From positions 1 to 64,000 of the forward strand of contig VFJZ01000057.1 of assembly GCA_009885805.1 (NCBI GenBank): a stretch of 64,000 nucleotides of DNA. Reading direction: 5' to 3'. Positions 24,618 through 32,646 of the stretch are shown one piece after another. This DNA is from Actinomycetota bacterium. GTDB lineage: Bacteria; Actinomycetota; Thermoleophilia; Gaiellales; F1-60-MAGs149. Positions within the stretch are counted from its first letter, which is position 1, and each line of letters begins with the position of its first letter. Below the pieces are notes generated by a model. That model saw only the letters and a list, made by a program, of their open reading frames with translations, made no database searches and had not been told where the DNA came from. A program made the position numbers and the translations under genes.

Positions 24618-25871
24618 TCAGGTGCGGATCTGGCCGGTGCCGCGCACGACGTAGCGGCTCGTCGTCAGGTCGCGCAGCCCGACGGGGCCACGGGCGTGCA
24701 GGCGCGCCGTCGAGTTGCCGATCTCGGCGCCGAACCCGAACTCGCCGCCGTCGGTGAACCGCGTCGAGGCGTTCACGTAGACGCAGGCCGAGTCGACTTC
24801 GGCCGCGAAGCGCTCGCCGCGGGCCGCATCCGCCGTCACGATCGCCTCGGAGTGGCCGGTCGAGAAGCGGTCGATGTGCGCGAGTGCGTCGTCGAGCGAG
24901 TCGACGACGCGGACAGCGACGACGAGATCGCCGAACTCGCGCGCGTAGTCGTCGTCGGTCGCCGTCGCCACCGGCATGCCGCCGCCCGCCGCCGCGGTGC
25001 GGTCGCAGCCGCGGATCTCGACGCCGGCGTCCGCCAGCGAGCGCAGGAGGCGTGGCAGCACCGTCGCGGTTAGCGCCTCGTGCACGAGGATGGTCTCCGC
25101 GGCATTGCAGACGCCCGGGCGCTGCACCTTCGCGTTCAGGACGATCCGCTCCGCCATCTCCGCGTCACAGCCGGCGTCGACGTAGACGTGGCAGTTGCCA
25201 CCCGCTGCGGCGAGCACGGGGATGCGTGAGTGCTCGATCAGGAAGTCCTTCAGCGCCTCGCCGCCACGCGGGATCACGACCTCGGCGTTCGCCGGATCGG
25301 CGACGAAGCGGGCGAGCTCGTCGCGGCTGCAGGTCAGGTCGACCGCGGCATGGGGCGGCAGACCGGCGCTCGTCAGGCCGGCGTGCACGGCCTCGAGCAG
25401 GACGGCGTTCGTCGCCCGCGCCGACGACGAGCCGCGCAGGATCGCGACGTTGCCGCTCTTGATGCAGAGGGCGGCGACGTCGACCGTCACGTTCGGGCGG
25501 GCCTCGTACACGACGAGCACGCGGCCGAGGGGGAAGCGCAGTTTCGTGATGTCGAGGCCGTTCGGCCGCGTGAACCGCTCGATCACCTCGCCGCAGGGGT
25601 CGTCGAGCGCGGCGACGTCGCGGACGGCCTGGCAGAGCGCGGCGATCCGCGCCTCGTCCAGCATCAGACGGTCGAGGAGCGCACGGCTGAGGCCGGCCTC
25701 GCCACCCGCTGCGAGGTCGTCGCCGTTCGCCGCGATGATCGCGTCACGGCGGGCGTGCAGCGCGACGGCGATCGTCTCGAGCGCCGCGTCCTTTGCGACG
25801 CGATCGAGTCGTGCGAGGACGCGGCGCGCCTCCCGCGTGCGCGTCTGCAACCCGTCGGCGGTCGCTGCCAT
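24618..25871 (-). CDS. proA: Gamma-glutamyl phosphate reductase
   Basis: This 417-residue NADPH-dependent enzyme of proline synthesis reduces glutamyl-5-phosphate to the semialdehyde. The aldehyde-dehydrogenase-like fold is complete: LGRVLVVYEARPNVTVD, KSGNVAILRGSSSA, the nucleophile in RPGVCNAAET (Cys at about 255), and the C-terminal VNASTRFTDGGEFGFGAEIG. The start ATG at 25871 is backed by a TACACT box ending 6 nt upstream (25878-25883, minus strand). proB is not in the window. Confidence 0.95.
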   Translation of the reverse strand: MAATADGLQTRTREARRVLARLDRVAKDAALETIAVALHARRDAIIAANGDDLAAGGEAGLSRALLDRLMLDEARIAALCQAVRDVAALDDPCGEVIERFTRPNGLDITKLRFPLGRVLVVYEARPNVTVDVAALCIKSGNVAILRGSSSARATNAVLLEAVHAGLTSAGLPPHAAVDLTCSRDELARFVADPANAEVVIPRGGEALKDFLIEHSRIPVLAAAGGNCHVYVDAGCDAEMAERIVLNAKVQRPGVCNAAETILVHEALTATVLPRLLRSLADAGVEIRGCDRTAAAGGGMPVATATDDDYAREFGDLVVAVRVVDSLDDALAHIDRFSTGHSEAIVTADAARGERFAAEVDSACVYVNASTRFTDGGEFGFGAEIGNSTARLHARGPVGLRDLTTSRYVVRGTGQIRT

Positions 25872-25891
25872 GGCTTCAGTGTACGGCGGCG

Positions 25892-27565
25892 TCAGCCACC
25901 GATCGGGCGCGCCTCGCCGATCCGGGCCGTGAACCCGCCCGTCTCGCCGTCCGTCAGGCGGGTGATCCAGACGAGGACGAACCGGGCCCTGGCTGGCCTC
26001 GCCAGGCGCAGGCGCTGGCGCGAAGCGGTGACCGCCCGGGCAGTGGCTCCCGGTGTCCAGTCGGCGAGCGCCGTCGGCGGCGCGGCGAGCGCCGAGGTGT
26101 AGAGCGCCGCGGTGAAGCCCGGCGCCGGCGTCAACACCTCGACGGCGGTCACTCGTGCCCGCTCCTGTAGGCCGATCACGAGGCCGACGCCGCCCTTCGC
26201 GAGATCCGGGTCGGAGCGATAGGTCTCCGTCTCCCAGAACGTGGCCGGGTCGCCGTCGACCGCGTCCTGCGCCTGGTCGTCGTTCTCGGACCCGTCGCCC
26301 GGCGGCGGGTCGAACGTGATCGCGGACTCGACGGTCAGCGCCTGCGCTGGTGGTGAAGCCGTGGTCGCGGGAGGCGCCGGCAGCGAGGGCGGCGGGGCAG
26401 TCAGGAGCGGCTCGATCGCAACTGACGTACCGGACGCCGAACCGCGGTCGCTGATGCCGATGACGATCGCGGCGCCGCCGACCGCCAGGCCGAGCGCGAG
26501 CACCGCCGCCCAGCGCAGGCTGCCCGAGTTCTCGCGGGCGCTGGCCGGCACGCGGTACGGCGCCGACTCGAGGTACACCGAACCATCGCCGTCGTGGATC
26601 GCGTACTCCATCCCGGCCGGCGTCAGGTTCTCCCACGGCGCGAGTTCGCCGAGATCGCCGAAGGCCTCCGCGGAGCCCGTCGGCACCTCTGCGTCGAGCA
26701 GGTCAGAAAGGGCGACGGCGACGACGAGCGGCTGATCCGGACCCGCGAGGCCGCCGAGCATCGTGCGCAGGGCGTCGCGGACGGTGGCGGCATCGTCCGG
26801 CCGCTCGTCCGGGGACTTTGCGAGCAACGTGGCGATGAGCGCGACCAGCCCGGAGGGGAGCCCGGGGCGCTGCTCGGCGAGATCCGGCGGCTCGGCGCGG
26901 ACGTGGCGGGCCGCAACATCCGCGAACCCGGAGCCGCGGAACGGCGGCCGACCGGCGACCATCTCGTACAGCACGACGCCGAGCCCGTAGAGGTCGGATC
27001 GTGGGCCGACCGGGCGACCGAGCGCCTGCTCGGGCGAGACGTACTCGCCGGTCCCGAGCACACGGCCCGGCTGGGTCAGCCCCGGCTCCTCGATCGCGCG
27101 GGCGATCCCGAAGTCGCAGACGCGCACGACGCCGTCGGTGCCGACGAGGATGTTGCCGGGCTTCAGGTCGCGATGGACGCACCGGCAGGCGTGCGCCGCG
27201 GCGAGGCCATTCGCCACCTGGCAGCCGATCGCGATCGCCTCGGCGATCGGCAGCACCCCGTCCTGCCGGAGGCGCTCCCGCAGATCCGAGCCGTCGACGA
27301 GGTCGAAGACGAGGAAGGGTCGCCCGCCCTGTTCGCCGCGATCCCGAAGCGCGACCACATTGCCGTTGACGACGGCTGCGAGCAGCCGCGCCTCGCGGTC
27401 GAACCGCGCCAGCGCCTCCGGGGACTCCGCCACGTCGAGATGGAGGACCTTGACGGCGACGTGCTCGCCCGTCGCCTCGTCGAGCGCCCGCCAGACGGCG
27501 GAGGACCCGCCCGCGCCGAGGCGCTCCTCGAGGGCGTACCGACCTGCGACGACCTCACCGACCAC
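25892..27565 (-). CDS. PknB-type membrane Ser/Thr protein kinase
   Basis: This is a 557-residue kinase. The catalytic domain is about residues 9-270: Gly-rich loop GAGGSSAVW, ATP Lys39 (VAVKV), HRDLKPGN (Asp133) and DFG (Asp151). A linker leads to one transmembrane helix at about 350-370 (WAAVLALGLAVGGAAIVIGI). The external C-terminal part (about 400-557) is a discoidin-like beta-sandwich with IGLQERARVTAVEVLTP rather than PASTA repeats. It could bind a carbohydrate or wall ligand. The GTG start at 27565 is 6 nt downstream of a TAGATT box. It is separated from proA by 20 nt. Confidence 0.9.
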   Translation of the reverse strand: MVGEVVAGRYALEERLGAGGSSAVWRALDEATGEHVAVKVLHLDVAESPEALARFDREARLLAAVVNGNVVALRDRGEQGGRPFLVFDLVDGSDLRERLRQDGVLPIAEAIAIGCQVANGLAAAHACRCVHRDLKPGNILVGTDGVVRVCDFGIARAIEEPGLTQPGRVLGTGEYVSPEQALGRPVGPRSDLYGLGVVLYEMVAGRPPFRGSGFADVAARHVRAEPPDLAEQRPGLPSGLVALIATLLAKSPDERPDDAATVRDALRTMLGGLAGPDQPLVVAVALSDLLDAEVPTGSAEAFGDLGELAPWENLTPAGMEYAIHDGDGSVYLESAPYRVPASARENSGSLRWAAVLALGLAVGGAAIVIGISDRGSASGTSVAIEPLLTAPPPSLPAPPATTASPPAQALTVESAITFDPPPGDGSENDDQAQDAVDGDPATFWETETYRSDPDLAKGGVGLVIGLQERARVTAVEVLTPAPGFTAALYTSALAAPPTALADWTPGATARAVTASRQRLRLARPARARFVLVWITRLTDGETGGFTARIGEARPIGG

Positions 27566-27604
27566 GAGGGGAATCTAGTCGATACGTCCGGTCCCGCTCC
27601 CGGA

Positions 27605-28036
27605 CTAGAAGTCGAACGGGACGATGTGATCGTCCTGCAACGCCTGCACGAAGCGGTCGATCTCGTCGCGCATGTTGTCGCGCGAGACGCGCTCCAGCGT
27701 GTCGATCAGCGTATCGGTCGCGGCGTTGAGCGTGTCGTCGAATCGCTCCACCGACTCCTGGTCGAACGTGCTCCGCTCACGCCATTCGCAGCCGGGGCAG
27801 CGCAACTCGAGCTCCCAGCGATCGTCCTCGGCCTCGCGCCAGTCCACCGGGTAGACCAGCGTCGATGTGCAGCAGGGGCAGACCTCGAGCGCCGGCGTGT
27901 CGAGCGGGGGCGCGACGGTGCGCAGGCCGTCGGCCAGCGTGGCGGCCGCGCCGTCATCTCCGAGCGCGTCGAAGTAGACGATCTCGACGGCTTTGCCGCT
28001 CGGGAGGATGATCTTCTTGACGTGGAAATCGCCCAT
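27605..28036 (-). CDS. Zinc-ribbon-like protein of unknown function
   Basis: This soluble protein has 143 residues. The ATG at 28036 gives MGDFHVKKIILPSGKAVEIV. Two CxxC pairs, CPCC (about 74) and CPGC (about 101), enclose a short beta-rich segment and look like a zinc ribbon. The acidic helical C-terminus (VERFDDTLNAATDTLIDTLERV) could mediate dimerisation. No known family is recognised. The 149-nt upstream spacer contains a sigma-28-like promoter candidate (28113-28139). Confidence 0.65.
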   Translation of the reverse strand: MGDFHVKKIILPSGKAVEIVYFDALGDDGAAATLADGLRTVAPPLDTPALEVCPCCTSTLVYPVDWREAEDDRWELELRCPGCEWRERSTFDQESVERFDDTLNAATDTLIDTLERVSRDNMRDEIDRFVQALQDDHIVPFDF

Positions 28037-28112
28037 CGCTGCTGCCTCGCATCCGTGCTCGGACTCAACCGGGTCGTTCGGGTCGCTGCCACGACAACGG
28101 TTCACGCTGTTT

Positions 28113-28139
28113 CTATCGGCGGCCCACGGGGGCTGCTTG
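28113..28139 (-). promoter_or_regulatory. Sigma-28-like promoter candidate
   Basis: On the minus strand CAAG, 15 nt, then GCCGATAG resembles the FliA/WhiG consensus TAAA-N15-GCCGATAA (7 of 8 in the -10 part, 2 of 4 in the -35 part). It points to the zinc-ribbon gene with a leader of about 80 nt. Confidence 0.3.
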
Positions 28140-28185
28140 AGCGTGAATCCGACCACGAGGCGAACCGGTTGGTTCCGGCGGCGGG

Positions 28186-28635
28186 TCAGGCGCCGAGATC
28201 GGCGGTGGCATACAGCACGTCATAGCCGTCGTACGTGCCGGCGACGACGCCGATACCGACCAGTCGGAACTGCTTCGAGAGCAGGATCTCCCGGTGCGAT
28301 GCGCTCTGCATCCACTCCTGCACGATGCTGTCGGCGTCCATCGCGAAGGCGATCGTCTCGCCCGCCCGCCGCACCCGCATCGCGCGGCGGATGCGTGTCG
28401 TCGCCGGGGTGCCGTCAGCCGACTCGTGCTGCAGCCGGCGCACGCGCGCCATGAAACGCGAGTGCCGACCGGCGACGCGCCGGAGCGGCGCGGCGAGACG
28501 GAGCGGACGCAGGCCGTGACTGGCGCGCTCGGCGTTGATGCTTCGCAGGACGGCCCGTTCGGCCGTGCTCGCCGCGCTCGCCGCCTGAGGTGCGAGCAGG
28601 ACGACCAGAACGAGCATCACGAGAATCCGTCGCAT
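28186..28635 (-). CDS. Secreted CAP/SCP-domain protein
   Basis: This is a 149-residue protein with a clear signal peptide (MRRILVMLVLVVLLAPQAASA) and one CAP domain. The domain shows the cavity residues of the family: His in AGRHSRFMA and LQHES, Glu in AGETIAF and VQEWMQSASHREILL. Bacterial CAP proteins are secreted, and their activity is mostly unknown. The C-terminal strand (YDVLYATADLG) closes the fold, so the gene looks complete. Confidence 0.85.
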   Translation of the reverse strand: MRRILVMLVLVVLLAPQAASAASTAERAVLRSINAERASHGLRPLRLAAPLRRVAGRHSRFMARVRRLQHESADGTPATTRIRRAMRVRRAGETIAFAMDADSIVQEWMQSASHREILLSKQFRLVGIGVVAGTYDGYDVLYATADLGA

Positions 28636-28756
28636 CTGACCGGGCGGTATACCGGTGTCCCCCGACGGACGGCGCCACGTTCGACCCCGGATCGACCCGA
28701 GCCTGCCGAAAGCTCCGGTGAGTTCCGGTCGCTTCTACCGGTCGGAGACGATTGGT

Positions 28757-30100
28757 CTAGACCGTTGTCGGGACGGCGACGGCGACCGCGGCCTCGAAGA
28801 CGGCGAGCGCCTCGTCGACCTCGTTGTCGGTCGCCACGAGCGGGACCAGCGTGCGGATCACGTTCGAGTGCAGCCCGGCCTTGAGGAGGATCAGCCCGCG
28901 CTGCAGGGACTCCGCGACGACCCGGCTCGCGATCTCGGGTGCGGGCGTCGCGTCGGCGTCGGCGACGAACTCGATGCCGATCATCGGGCCGATCCCGCGG
29001 ACGTCGCCGATTGCCGGCGTGCGCGCCTGCAGCGCTTCGAGACGAGCTCGCAACCGGTCACCGATCGCCGTTGCGCGGACGAGCAGCGCCTCGTCGGCGA
29101 TGACGTCGAGGACCGCCAGGCCGGCCGCGCAGCCGAGTGGGTTGCCAACGTAGGTGCCGCCGATGGTCGAGTCGCCCGGCGCGTCCATGATCTCGGCGCG
29201 GCCGATCACGCCGGAGATCGGCACGCCGCCGGCGATCGACTTCGCGACCGTGACGAGGTCCGGCTCGACGCCGAAGTGCTCCATGGCGAACATCCGGCCC
29301 GTCCGCCCGAACCCGGACTGGACCTCGTCCGCGATCAGGACGATGCCGTGCGCGTCGCAGATCTCCCGCAGCCCGTGCATGTACGCGGCCGAGGCCGGGA
29401 TGAAGCCACCCTCGCCCTGGACTGGCTCGATGATGATCGCAGCGTCCGCCTCGGGTGCGACCCGTGACCGCAACGCCTGCCGCAGGTCGTCCAGCGCAAT
29501 CGCGTCGGCATCCGCGCCGAGCCGGTAGGCGTCGGGGAACGTCACGCGGTAGACCTCGGGCGCGAACGGGCCGAAGCCCGCCTTGTACGGATGCACCTTC
29601 GAGGTCAGCGACATCGCCATGTGCGTGCGGCCGTGGAAGGCGCCCTCGTATGCGATCACGGCCGGTCGGCCGGTCGCGATCTTGGCGATCTTGACGGCGT
29701 TCTCAACCGCCTCCGCCCCGGAGTTGAAGAAGGCCGCGCGCTTCTCGCCCGAGATCGGCACGAGCGGCAGCAGGCGCTCGGCCAGCTCGACGTAGGACGC
29801 GTAGGGCACGATCGTGAAGTCGGTGTGGAGGAAGCGCGTCGCCGCCTCGCGCACGGCCGCGACGACGCGGGGGTGCGCGTGCCCCGTGTTGAGGCAGCCG
29901 ATGCCGCCGGCGAAGTCGATGAAGGTGTTGCCGTCCACGTCGGTCAGCAGCGCACCCCGCCCGTGGTCGATCCACATCGGCATCCAGAGGCCCTTCGCGC
30001 GCGCCACGGCAGCGTCCTTGCGCGCCGTCAGCGCGCGCGAGTTCGGGCCCGGGATAGCGGTCTTCAGGATGATCGAGCCCACACCGACACCTCGCTTCAT
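28757..30100 (-). CDS. gabT: 4-aminobutyrate aminotransferase-like class III aminotransferase
   Basis: This 447-residue PLP enzyme probably transfers the amino group of GABA (or a similar omega-amino acid) to 2-oxoglutarate. Signatures are [38 protein letters not shown] and the PLP lysine in [10 protein letters not shown] use the ATG at 30100 ([10 protein letters not shown]). The ATG at 30124 is part of a TACAAT -10 box (30123-30128, minus strand) and would lie at or before the transcription start. gabD is not adjacent, so the exact substrate is inferred. Confidence 0.88.
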   Translation of the reverse strand: MKRGVGVGSIILKTAIPGPNSRALTARKDAAVARAKGLWMPMWIDHGRGALLTDVDGNTFIDFAGGIGCLNTGHAHPRVVAAVREAATRFLHTDFTIVPYASYVELAERLLPLVPISGEKRAAFFNSGAEAVENAVKIAKIATGRPAVIAYEGAFHGRTHMAMSLTSKVHPYKAGFGPFAPEVYRVTFPDAYRLGADADAIALDDLRQALRSRVAPEADAAIIIEPVQGEGGFIPASAAYMHGLREICDAHGIVLIADEVQSGFGRTGRMFAMEHFGVEPDLVTVAKSIAGGVPISGVIGRAEIMDAPGDSTIGGTYVGNPLGCAAGLAVLDVIADEALLVRATAIGDRLRARLEALQARTPAIGDVRGIGPMIGIEFVADADATPAPEIASRVVAESLQRGLILLKAGLHSNVIRTLVPLVATDNEVDEALAVFEAAVAVAVPTTV

Positions 30101-30122
30101 GCACGACGAATAGTTGCCACTC

Positions 30123-30145
30123 ATTGTACGGGGATCGGATACGCT
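30123..30145. promoter_or_regulatory. Divergent gabT/dcd promoter
   Basis: TACAAT on the minus strand (30123-30128) serves gabT. TACGCT on the plus strand (30140-30145) ends 8 nt before the dcd GTG. No Shine-Dalgarno precedes dcd, consistent with a leaderless transcript. Confidence 0.5.
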
Positions 30146-30153
30146 CGCGCGCC

Positions 30154-30723
30154 GTGGTCCTCAGCGATCGCAGCATCCGCGAAGCCGTCGCCGCCGGTCG
30201 GATCCGGCTCGATCCGTTTGACGACGCGCTCGTGCAGCCGGCCTCGGTCGACGTCCGCTGCGATCGGCGTTTCCGCGTCTTCCGTAACTCGCGCTACGCG
30301 TTCATCGACGTCAAGACGCCGATGCCGGATCTGACCGAACTCGTCGAGACGGACGACGACGCACCCTTCATCCTCCATCCGGGCGAGTTCGTGCTCGGTG
30401 CGACGCTCGAGCGCCTCGCGCTCGCCGACGATCTCGTCGCCCGTCTCGAGGGCAAGTCCTCCCTCGGGCGCCTCGGTCTGCAGGTGCACTCGACGGCGGG
30501 CTTCATCGACCCCGGGTTCGACGGTCACGTGACGCTGGAGCTCGCGAATGTCTCGAACCTGCCGATCACGCTCTATGCCGGGATGAAGATCGGCCAGGTG
30601 TCGTTCCTGACCATGACGACGGCCGCTGAGCGGCCGTACGGGTCGGGCGGACTCGGCTCGAAGTACCAGGGTCAGATCGGCCCGACGCCGTCCGAGTACT
30701 GGCGGAACTTCGCGAGGGATTGA
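30154..30723 (+). CDS. dcd: dCTP deaminase
   Basis: This 189-residue trimeric nucleotide deaminase converts dCTP to dUTP (or to dUMP in bifunctional actinobacterial forms) for dTMP synthesis. The GTG start gives [17 protein letters not shown]. Conserved elements are [21 protein letters not shown] and [20 protein letters not shown]. Length is normal. The final codons overlap the promoter of the small RNA unit at 30720. Whether it is mono- or bifunctional cannot be told from the motifs alone. Confidence 0.95.
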   Translation: MVLSDRSIREAVAAGRIRLDPFDDALVQPASVDVRCDRRFRVFRNSRYAFIDVKTPMPDLTELVETDDDAPFILHPGEFVLGATLERLALADDLVARLEGKSSLGRLGLQVHSTAGFIDPGFDGHVTLELANVSNLPITLYAGMKIGQVSFLTMTTAAERPYGSGGLGSKYQGQIGPTPSEYWRNFARD

Positions 30724-30748
30724 GTCGCGACGCCTGTCGTGCTAGCCT
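30720..30748 (+). promoter_or_regulatory. Promoter of the intergenic structured RNA
   Basis: TTGAGT (30720-30725), a 17-nt spacer and TAGCCT (30743-30748) form a housekeeping-type promoter. The predicted start is near 30755. The -35 overlaps the dcd stop codon. Confidence 0.6.
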
Positions 30749-30779
30749 CGGATTACCGCGGAAAGGAGGTGGTCCGAAC

Positions 30780-30821
30780 TTGGATATCGACTGTTCGGCT
30801 AGTGGAGGTGCTCGCTCGTAG
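30780..30821 (+). CDS. Micro-ORF, 13 codons
   Basis: A TTG start 4 nt after GAAAGGAGGTGGTCC (30761-30775) opens LDIDCSASGGARS and stops at TAG 30819-30821. The Shine-Dalgarno is complementary to the 16S 3' end over about 15 nt with one wobble, far longer than needed. The stop codon lies inside helix P1, so a terminating ribosome would melt P1. Translation is inferred from these features only. Confidence 0.4.
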   Translation: MDIDCSASGGARS

Positions 30822-30921
30822 GGGCGTCCCCCTGAACCGAGGGGGAATCGCCTAGCCAGCGTTGGGGGTGGCCGCCGGATGCGGCCGAAGCGCCCCTACG
30901 AAGTACCAGCGAGTTACCGAA

Positions 30922-30956
30922 CCGGGGCGCCGCAGCAGCAATGCGCGGCGCCCCGG
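30922..30956. terminator. 12-bp terminator hairpin between the small RNA and sufU
   Basis: CCGGGGCGCCGC (30922-30933) pairs perfectly with GCGGCGCCCCGG (30945-30956) around an 11-nt loop and is followed by CCGTTT. It can serve both the small RNA and the convergent suf operon. The T tract is poor, as is common in this GC range. Confidence 0.6.
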
Positions 30957-30979
30957 CCGTTTCCGGGGCAACCGGGCGA

Positions 30980-31399
30980 TCAGCGCCAGTCGACCTCGTC
31001 CATGCCCGACCAGCCCTCGGGCAGCGGCGTGCCGGAGTGGCGGTTCAGCGCGACACGCAGCGTCCCCAGTCCGAGCAGGGCGCACTTCAGACGGACCGGC
31101 GAGAGCGGGATGCCGAGTTCCGCGAGCAGGTCGTCCTTCGTCAGCGCTGCGACCTCGTCCACCGTGCGGCCCTCGACGAGCTCGGTCAGCATCGAGGTCG
31201 CCGCCTGCGAGATGGCGCAGCCGCGGCCGTGAAACTTGATGTCGGCGATGCGCCCGGCATCGATCCGCAGGTCGACCGTGAGCTCGTCGCCGCAGAGCGG
31301 GTTCATCCCCTCCGCGGTCGCGTCGGCGCCCTCGATCGTCCCGTGGTTGCGCGGGTGCGCGTAGTGATCGAGGATGTGTTCGCGGTAGAGGTCGTCCAT
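30980..31399 (-). CDS. sufU: SufU-type Fe-S assembly protein / zinc sulfur-transfer protein
   Basis: This 139-residue IscU/SufU-family protein accepts sulfur from SufS for Fe-S assembly on SufBCD. The start ATG (MDDLYREHILDHYAHPRN) shares one base with the sufS stop. The conserved cysteines are in NPLCGDEL, GRGCAISQA and RLKCALLGL. The Gly-rich insertion between the second and third Cys is typical of SufU rather than IscU. It is the last gene of sufCBDSU and ends before the 30922-30956 hairpin. Confidence 0.93.
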   Translation of the reverse strand: MDDLYREHILDHYAHPRNHGTIEGADATAEGMNPLCGDELTVDLRIDAGRIADIKFHGRGCAISQAATSMLTELVEGRTVDEVAALTKDDLLAELGIPLSPVRLKCALLGLGTLRVALNRHSGTPLPEGWSGMDEVDWR

Positions 31400-32646
31400 C
31401 AGAGTCGGAAGATCGAGCGGACGCGATGCAGGCCGTCGATCAGCCGGTCGACATCGTCGCGCACGGTGTAGAGGTAGAAGGATGCCCGCGTCGTGGCGAC
31501 GACGCCGAGGTGCGCCATGACGGGCTGCGTGCAGTGGTGGCCCGCGCGAACGCAGACGCCGTCCGCGCCGAGGATCTCGGCGATGTCGTGCGGGTGCGCG
31601 CCGTCGAGCGAGAACGAGATGACGCCGCCGCGCCGCGACGGGTCGGTCGGGCCGTGGACCGTCAGCCCCGGCACCTCGCCGAGGCGGTCGAGCGCGTAGG
31701 CGGAGATCGCGGCCTCGTGCGTGTGGATCTCGTCCAGGCCGATCGCCGACAGGTAGTCGATCGCAGCACCCATGCCGACGACCTCGGCGATCGCGGGGGT
31801 GCCCGCCTCGAACTTCCAGGGCAGCTCGTTGTAGGTCGTGCCGGTGAGGCGGACGGAGCGGATCATCTCGCCACCGGTCAGGAACGGCGGCATCGCCTCC
31901 AGCAGCTCCCGTCGTCCCCAGAGACCGCCGGCACCCGAGGGGCCGCAGAGCTTGTGGCCAGAGAAGGCGAGGAAGTCGGCGCCGAGCGCCTGGACGTCGA
32001 CCGGGCGATGCGGGACGGACTGGGCGCCGTCGACGAGGAGCACGCCGCCCTGGCCATGCACCCAGTCCGCCAGCTCGCGGATCGGGTTGACCGTCCCGAG
32101 CGAGTTGGACTGGTCGACCACGGCGAGGAGCTTCACCTGGCCGGCGCGGGCGATCTCGGCGAGCTCGCCGAGATCGAGCTCGCCGTTCGCATCGAGGTGG
32201 ATGTAGCGGATCTCCGCTCCCGTCGCGGCGGCGAGCGCCTGCCACGGCACGAGGTTCGAGTGGTGCTCCATCTCCGTCGCGACGACGACATCGCCTGGAC
32301 CGAGGTTCGTGCGCCCGTACGAGTACGCGACGAGGTTGATCGCCTCGGTCGCGTTGCGGGTGAAGATGATCTCGCGCTCGGACGGGGCGTTCAACAGCGC
32401 CTGCACCTTCGGGCGGACCGCCTCGAAGGCCTCCGTCGCCTCGACGCCGATCTGGTAGACGGCGCGGTGGACGTTGGCGTACGATGCCTCGTAGAAGCGG
32501 GTCATCGCGTCGAGCACCTGCCGGGGCTTCTGCGCGGTGTTCGCCGAGTCGAGGTACGCGAGCGGCCGGCCGGCGATCTCGCGAGCGAGGATCGGGAAGT
32601 CGGCGCGGAGCCTCACCGCGTCGAGCGGCGTGCGCACCGGCGTCAC
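31399..32646 (-). CDS. sufS: SufS cysteine desulfurase
   Basis: This 415-residue group II PLP enzyme takes sulfur from cysteine. Motifs are LDSANTAQKPRQVL, TRNATEAINLVAYS, VDGAQSVPHRPVDV, the PLP lysine in FSGHKLCGP, and the active-site loop with Cys in RAGHHCTQP. The GTG start overlaps the sufD stop (GTGA). Sulfur is handed to SufU encoded next. Confidence 0.95.
   Translation of the reverse strand: MTPVRTPLDAVRLRADFPILAREIAGRPLAYLDSANTAQKPRQVLDAMTRFYEASYANVHRAVYQIGVEATEAFEAVRPKVQALLNAPSEREIIFTRNATEAINLVAYSYGRTNLGPGDVVVATEMEHHSNLVPWQALAAATGAEIRYIHLDANGELDLGELAEIARAGQVKLLAVVDQSNSLGTVNPIRELADWVHGQGGVLLVDGAQSVPHRPVDVQALGADFLAFSGHKLCGPSGAGGLWGRRELLEAMPPFLTGGEMIRSVRLTGTTYNELPWKFEAGTPAIAEVVGMGAAIDYLSAIGLDEIHTHEAAISAYALDRLGEVPGLTVHGPTDPSRRGGVISFSLDGAHPHDIAEILGADGVCVRAGHHCTQPVMAHLGVVATTRASFYLYTVRDDVDRLIDGLHRVRSIFRL

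Larger units (their letters stand above)
30755..30960 (+). ncRNA. Candidate structured small RNA with micro-ORF, family unknown
   Basis: This is an approximately 200-nt unit with its own promoter and terminator. Helices seen directly are P1, 30811-30815 with 30909-30913 plus 30816-30826 with 30891-30901 (11 perfect pairs TCGTAGGGGCG/CGCCCCTACGA); P2, CCCCCT 30828-30833 with AGGGGG 30840-30845; and P3, GGCCGC 30870-30875 with GCGGCC 30881-30886. GGCTAG (30797-30802) pairs with CTAGCC (30852-30857), either as a pseudoknot with P1 or in an alternative fold with GGCG/CGCC (30823-30826/30849-30852). A 15-nt Shine-Dalgarno and a 13-codon ORF lie at the 5' end. It does not resemble SRP RNA, tmRNA, 6S RNA or RNase P. 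No downstream gene exists for a riboswitch to control. Confidence 0.6.

Noticed and set aside
30122..30124. ATG at 30124 as the gabT start
   Set aside because: It is part of TACAAT, a probable -10. The ATG at 30100 gives the normal family N-terminus and length.
30780..30956. SRP RNA, tmRNA, RNase P or tRNA in the dcd-sufU gap
   Set aside because: None of their conserved core sequences is present (no GGAAGGAAGCAGCC-like SRP loop, no tRNA arms or T-loop).
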